Shown here: positions 62,275 to 64,000 of the stretch, piece after piece
Numbering within the stretch: position 1 is the stretch's first letter
Layout: each line of letters opens with the position of its first letter
NCBI RefSeq assembly: GCF_001908235.1
Contig: NZ_LGHK01000071.1
Location: 62,001-126,000 of the forward strand
Source: Bradyrhizobium sp. NAS96.2
GTDB taxonomy: Bacteria > Pseudomonadota > Alphaproteobacteria > Rhizobiales > Xanthobacteraceae
Length of the DNA: 64,000 nt
Direction: 5' to 3'
The notes under the pieces: model-generated
What the model was told of the DNA's origin: nothing
Databases searched by the model: none
Seen by the model: the letters and a program-made list of their open reading frames with translations, nothing else
Position numbers and translations under genes: made by a program

Positions 62275-63780
62275 CTAAAACGGCTTCAGTCCGCGCACTT
62301 CCTGCGCGGCGATCTTGATCAGCGGCTTGACCGCCTGCTCCTCGCGGCCCAGCACCACGCCGGATGCGAAGGCACGGTCGCGTTCCCTGCGGTGCGGCGC
62401 CTTGAGCGTGGCGTCGACCGCCAGCTTGCGGTGCGCGACGAAATCGTTGAGCGAGCCGAGCGCGTCCTGGATCCGCTTCAGCTGCTTTGACAGCCGCTTG
62501 AGCTGCTTCCGCTCGTGCTTACCCGCGAACAGACTCTCAAAGAAGTCGATCGCGTATCTGATCTTCTTGGCTCTAATACGCACTTTGTGCCGCTGCCGGG
62601 CCGACAATTCGTTAATATGGCGGCCATCCTTGCGCAGCTTTCTGATCCGGCGATGCAGCAGCGCGGCGGCGAACTCGCCGACCGGACCGCCTTCGTCGTC
62701 GGCCGCGATCGTCTGCTTTGCTTCGATCCATTGCATGGTATCGATCAGCATCGACCGGTAATGCTGCGAATCGACCGCCTGCCTCGCGCGCGCGAATGCC
62801 CGGTCGCGGCGGACGGAGAATTCCTGCCGGATCGCCCTGCCGCCCCGTCGCAACAGCGCATCATGCGACGCAGGCTCGATATCTTCCTTGACGAACACGT
62901 CCAGTTCGCGTGCCGGCGCGAGCGCGCTGGTCAGCCACTTCAACTGCGCCTTGACCTCTTCGGTCGAAGCCTTGGGCAGGATCTTCGAGAACAACGAGAT
63001 CGCGGCGCGCAGCCGCCGCAGGCCGACCCGCATCTGGTGAACACCTTCGTGCTCTCCCTCGCGGACCGCATCCGCATTCGACGAGAAGTGACGGAACGTT
63101 GAACGCGCGATTACCCGAAAGGCTTCGCCTGCCGTGAACTCGGAATCAAGCATGACGCTCTCGGCGGAGACGGAGCTATGCTGATCATGACCTGCGAGTT
63201 CATACCCACGCTCGGCCTTCGAGCAGGGATCGAGTTCAGCGCCCGACCGCCGCTCCAGCGCTCGGGCAACCCGGAACAGATCGAGCACCCGCCCGCTCTT
63301 CAGCTCGAGCTCGACCTCCCGGATCGGACGGGACCGATGGCCAGCTGTCGTGTGACCGCGATCGATGGCAAGCTCGATCTCGCTGCGCTTGGTCCGAAGC
63401 GGCACTGTGATGCGCTGCACCGATGTCTCGAACACCGGCTTCAGCTTGCGGCGCAGTCTGCCCGACGCGAGCTCCTCGAGCGGCGTGCCCTCGGCCTTTT
63501 CTAGGTCGAACGCGTCATCCTTGAGCTCGCTCTCCCATTCGCCGCGCTCGAACTGTGGGCCCGTCTCCGACTTGATCGTCTGAACATAGTCATGGCCGTC
63601 ATAGCGCACGCGCAGCGTCAGCCCATGCCGTTTCAGCTTGTGCTTCGCGGTATCGAAATAGGTTGAGACGAGATCGCTCGTTGACGGCTCACCGCTCTTG
63701 GCGCCGGCGATCCGCGGCTTCTCCAGCGACTTGAGCTTGCGTGCTGGAACGCGAAATTTGAGCTCTGTCTCGGCAGCCAT
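62275..63780 (-). CDS. CYTH and CHAD domain protein
   Basis: A 501-aa two-domain protein. The N-terminal CYTH domain (about residues 1-200) opens with the ExExK motif in ETELKF and has a later RSRPIREVELELKSG segment; this domain hydrolyses inorganic triphosphate or makes cyclic nucleotides in relatives. The C-terminal CHAD domain (about 220-501) is helical with conserved His (HQMRVGLRRLRAAI, HKVRIRAKKIRYAIDFFESLF) and binds polyphosphate in known cases. A phosphate/polyphosphate role is likely. ATG 63780. Confidence 0.92.
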   Translation of the reverse strand: MAAETELKFRVPARKLKSLEKPRIAGAKSGEPSTSDLVSTYFDTAKHKLKRHGLTLRVRYDGHDYVQTIKSETGPQFERGEWESELKDDAFDLEKAEGTPLEELASGRLRRKLKPVFETSVQRITVPLRTKRSEIELAIDRGHTTAGHRSRPIREVELELKSGRVLDLFRVARALERRSGAELDPCSKAERGYELAGHDQHSSVSAESVMLDSEFTAGEAFRVIARSTFRHFSSNADAVREGEHEGVHQMRVGLRRLRAAISLFSKILPKASTEEVKAQLKWLTSALAPARELDVFVKEDIEPASHDALLRRGGRAIRQEFSVRRDRAFARARQAVDSQHYRSMLIDTMQWIEAKQTIAADDEGGPVGEFAAALLHRRIRKLRKDGRHINELSARQRHKVRIRAKKIRYAIDFFESLFAGKHERKQLKRLSKQLKRIQDALGSLNDFVAHRKLAVDATLKAPHRRERDRAFASGVVLGREEQAVKPLIKIAAQEVRGLKPF

Positions 63781-63821
63781 TGCCTCTCCACGGGTAGACC
63801 ATCGCAATCACGCGACAAGCA

Positions 63822-63854
63822 AAAGTCCGCCGCGACGGGATCGCAGCGGACTTT
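63822..63854 (-). terminator. Terminator hairpin after the partial gene
   Basis: AAAGTCCGC (63822-63830) and GCGGACTTT (63846-63854) form a perfect 9-bp stem; on the minus strand it ends in TTTTGC, 22 bp beyond the stop at 63877. Confidence 0.6.
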
Positions 63855-63876
63855 GGATCACACGCCCGTTCAACTA

Positions 63877-64000
63877 TTAGTCGTCGTCGTCGTGATGAAT
63901 CACGGTCTTGCTGCGATTGCCGAATTCGTCCTGCCGCTTGATCACCGTGGTCCGATCGCGGCGCGGCTCGCGCTCCCTGATCACCGTGGTGCGGTCACGA
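63877..64000 (-). CDS. Partial charged repeat-containing protein (C-terminus only)
   Basis: The last 40 residues of a protein that continues beyond the window. It is highly charged and carries RDRTTVIREREPRRDRTTVI-type internal repeats, then RQDEFGNRSKTVIHHDDDD and the stop TAA at 63879-63877. Similar Arg/Asp repeat tails occur in small exported proteins of Bradyrhizobium; function unknown. The start lies outside the window. Confidence 0.7.
   Translation of the reverse strand, partial: RDRTTVIREREPRRDRTTVIKRQDEFGNRSKTVIHHDDDD

Overview
The window is a GC-rich, densely coded stretch of an alphaproteobacterial chromosome and looks most like Bradyrhizobium or a close relative. This rests on gene content (many GntR/LysR/TetR-controlled catabolic operons, Rieske and extradiol oxygenases, SMP-30 lactonase, glucarate/galactarate genes), on two good sigma-EcfG-type promoters, and on intergenic palindromic repeats of the CGTCATTGCGAGG...GAAGCAATCCAT type. 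No rRNA, tRNA, phage, IS element or CRISPR was recognised. The species call is inference, because no search could be run.

Layout. 1-8.6 kb: periplasmic amidohydrolase, enoyl-CoA hydratase, cupin, CsbD stress protein, D-2-hydroxyacid dehydrogenase, gamma-glutamyltransferase with FKBP isomerase, trhO-slyX, LysR. 9-13 kb: TadE/TadG-like proteins, PilZ, a small stress protein, hemE, repeats. 13-24 kb: GMC oxidase, GntR, a tight operon of a haem-oxygenase-like diiron protein with two [2Fe-2S] ferredoxins and an unrecognised 98-aa protein, and a divergent permease-aldehyde dehydrogenase-GlcG operon. A flavin monooxygenase and extradiol dioxygenase follow. 24-30 kb: GGDEF/EAL protein, then a VanA/VanB-like O-demethylase split by a GntR gene. 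30-36 kb: GntR, ABC importer, deacetylase-like protein, FAH-family protein, MetE-like protein. 36-43 kb: L,D-transpeptidase-like protein, a second GGDEF/EAL protein, small enzymes, PilZ. 43-48 kb: enoyl-CoA hydratase, then a TetR-decarboxylase-like-dehydrogenase-SDR operon. 48-62 kb: oxidative L-arabinose/D-galactose operon, TetR with desaturase/hydrolase operon, and a LysR-controlled glucarate/galactarate regulon (MFS, kdgD, gudD, ketoglutarate-semialdehyde dehydrogenase, garD). 62-64 kb: a 56-aa protein, a CYTH/CHAD protein and a partial charged protein.

How it fits together. Two themes dominate: oxygenase-based breakdown of aromatic or other recalcitrant substrates (13-36 kb), and oxidative sugar/aldarate breakdown to 2-oxoglutarate (48-62 kb). 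The best novelty candidate is the diiron/twin-ferredoxin operon with its divergent permease operon. Its shared control region holds two copies of a GTATAC-core operator, and related sites lie before the Rieske gene 12 kb away. The aldarate genes share a promoter layout (ATACC, 9 nt, TTGGAC, 17 nt, CTAGRA) at two places. Two C-tracts look like single-base indels: one breaks garD, and one may displace the aldehyde dehydrogenase start.
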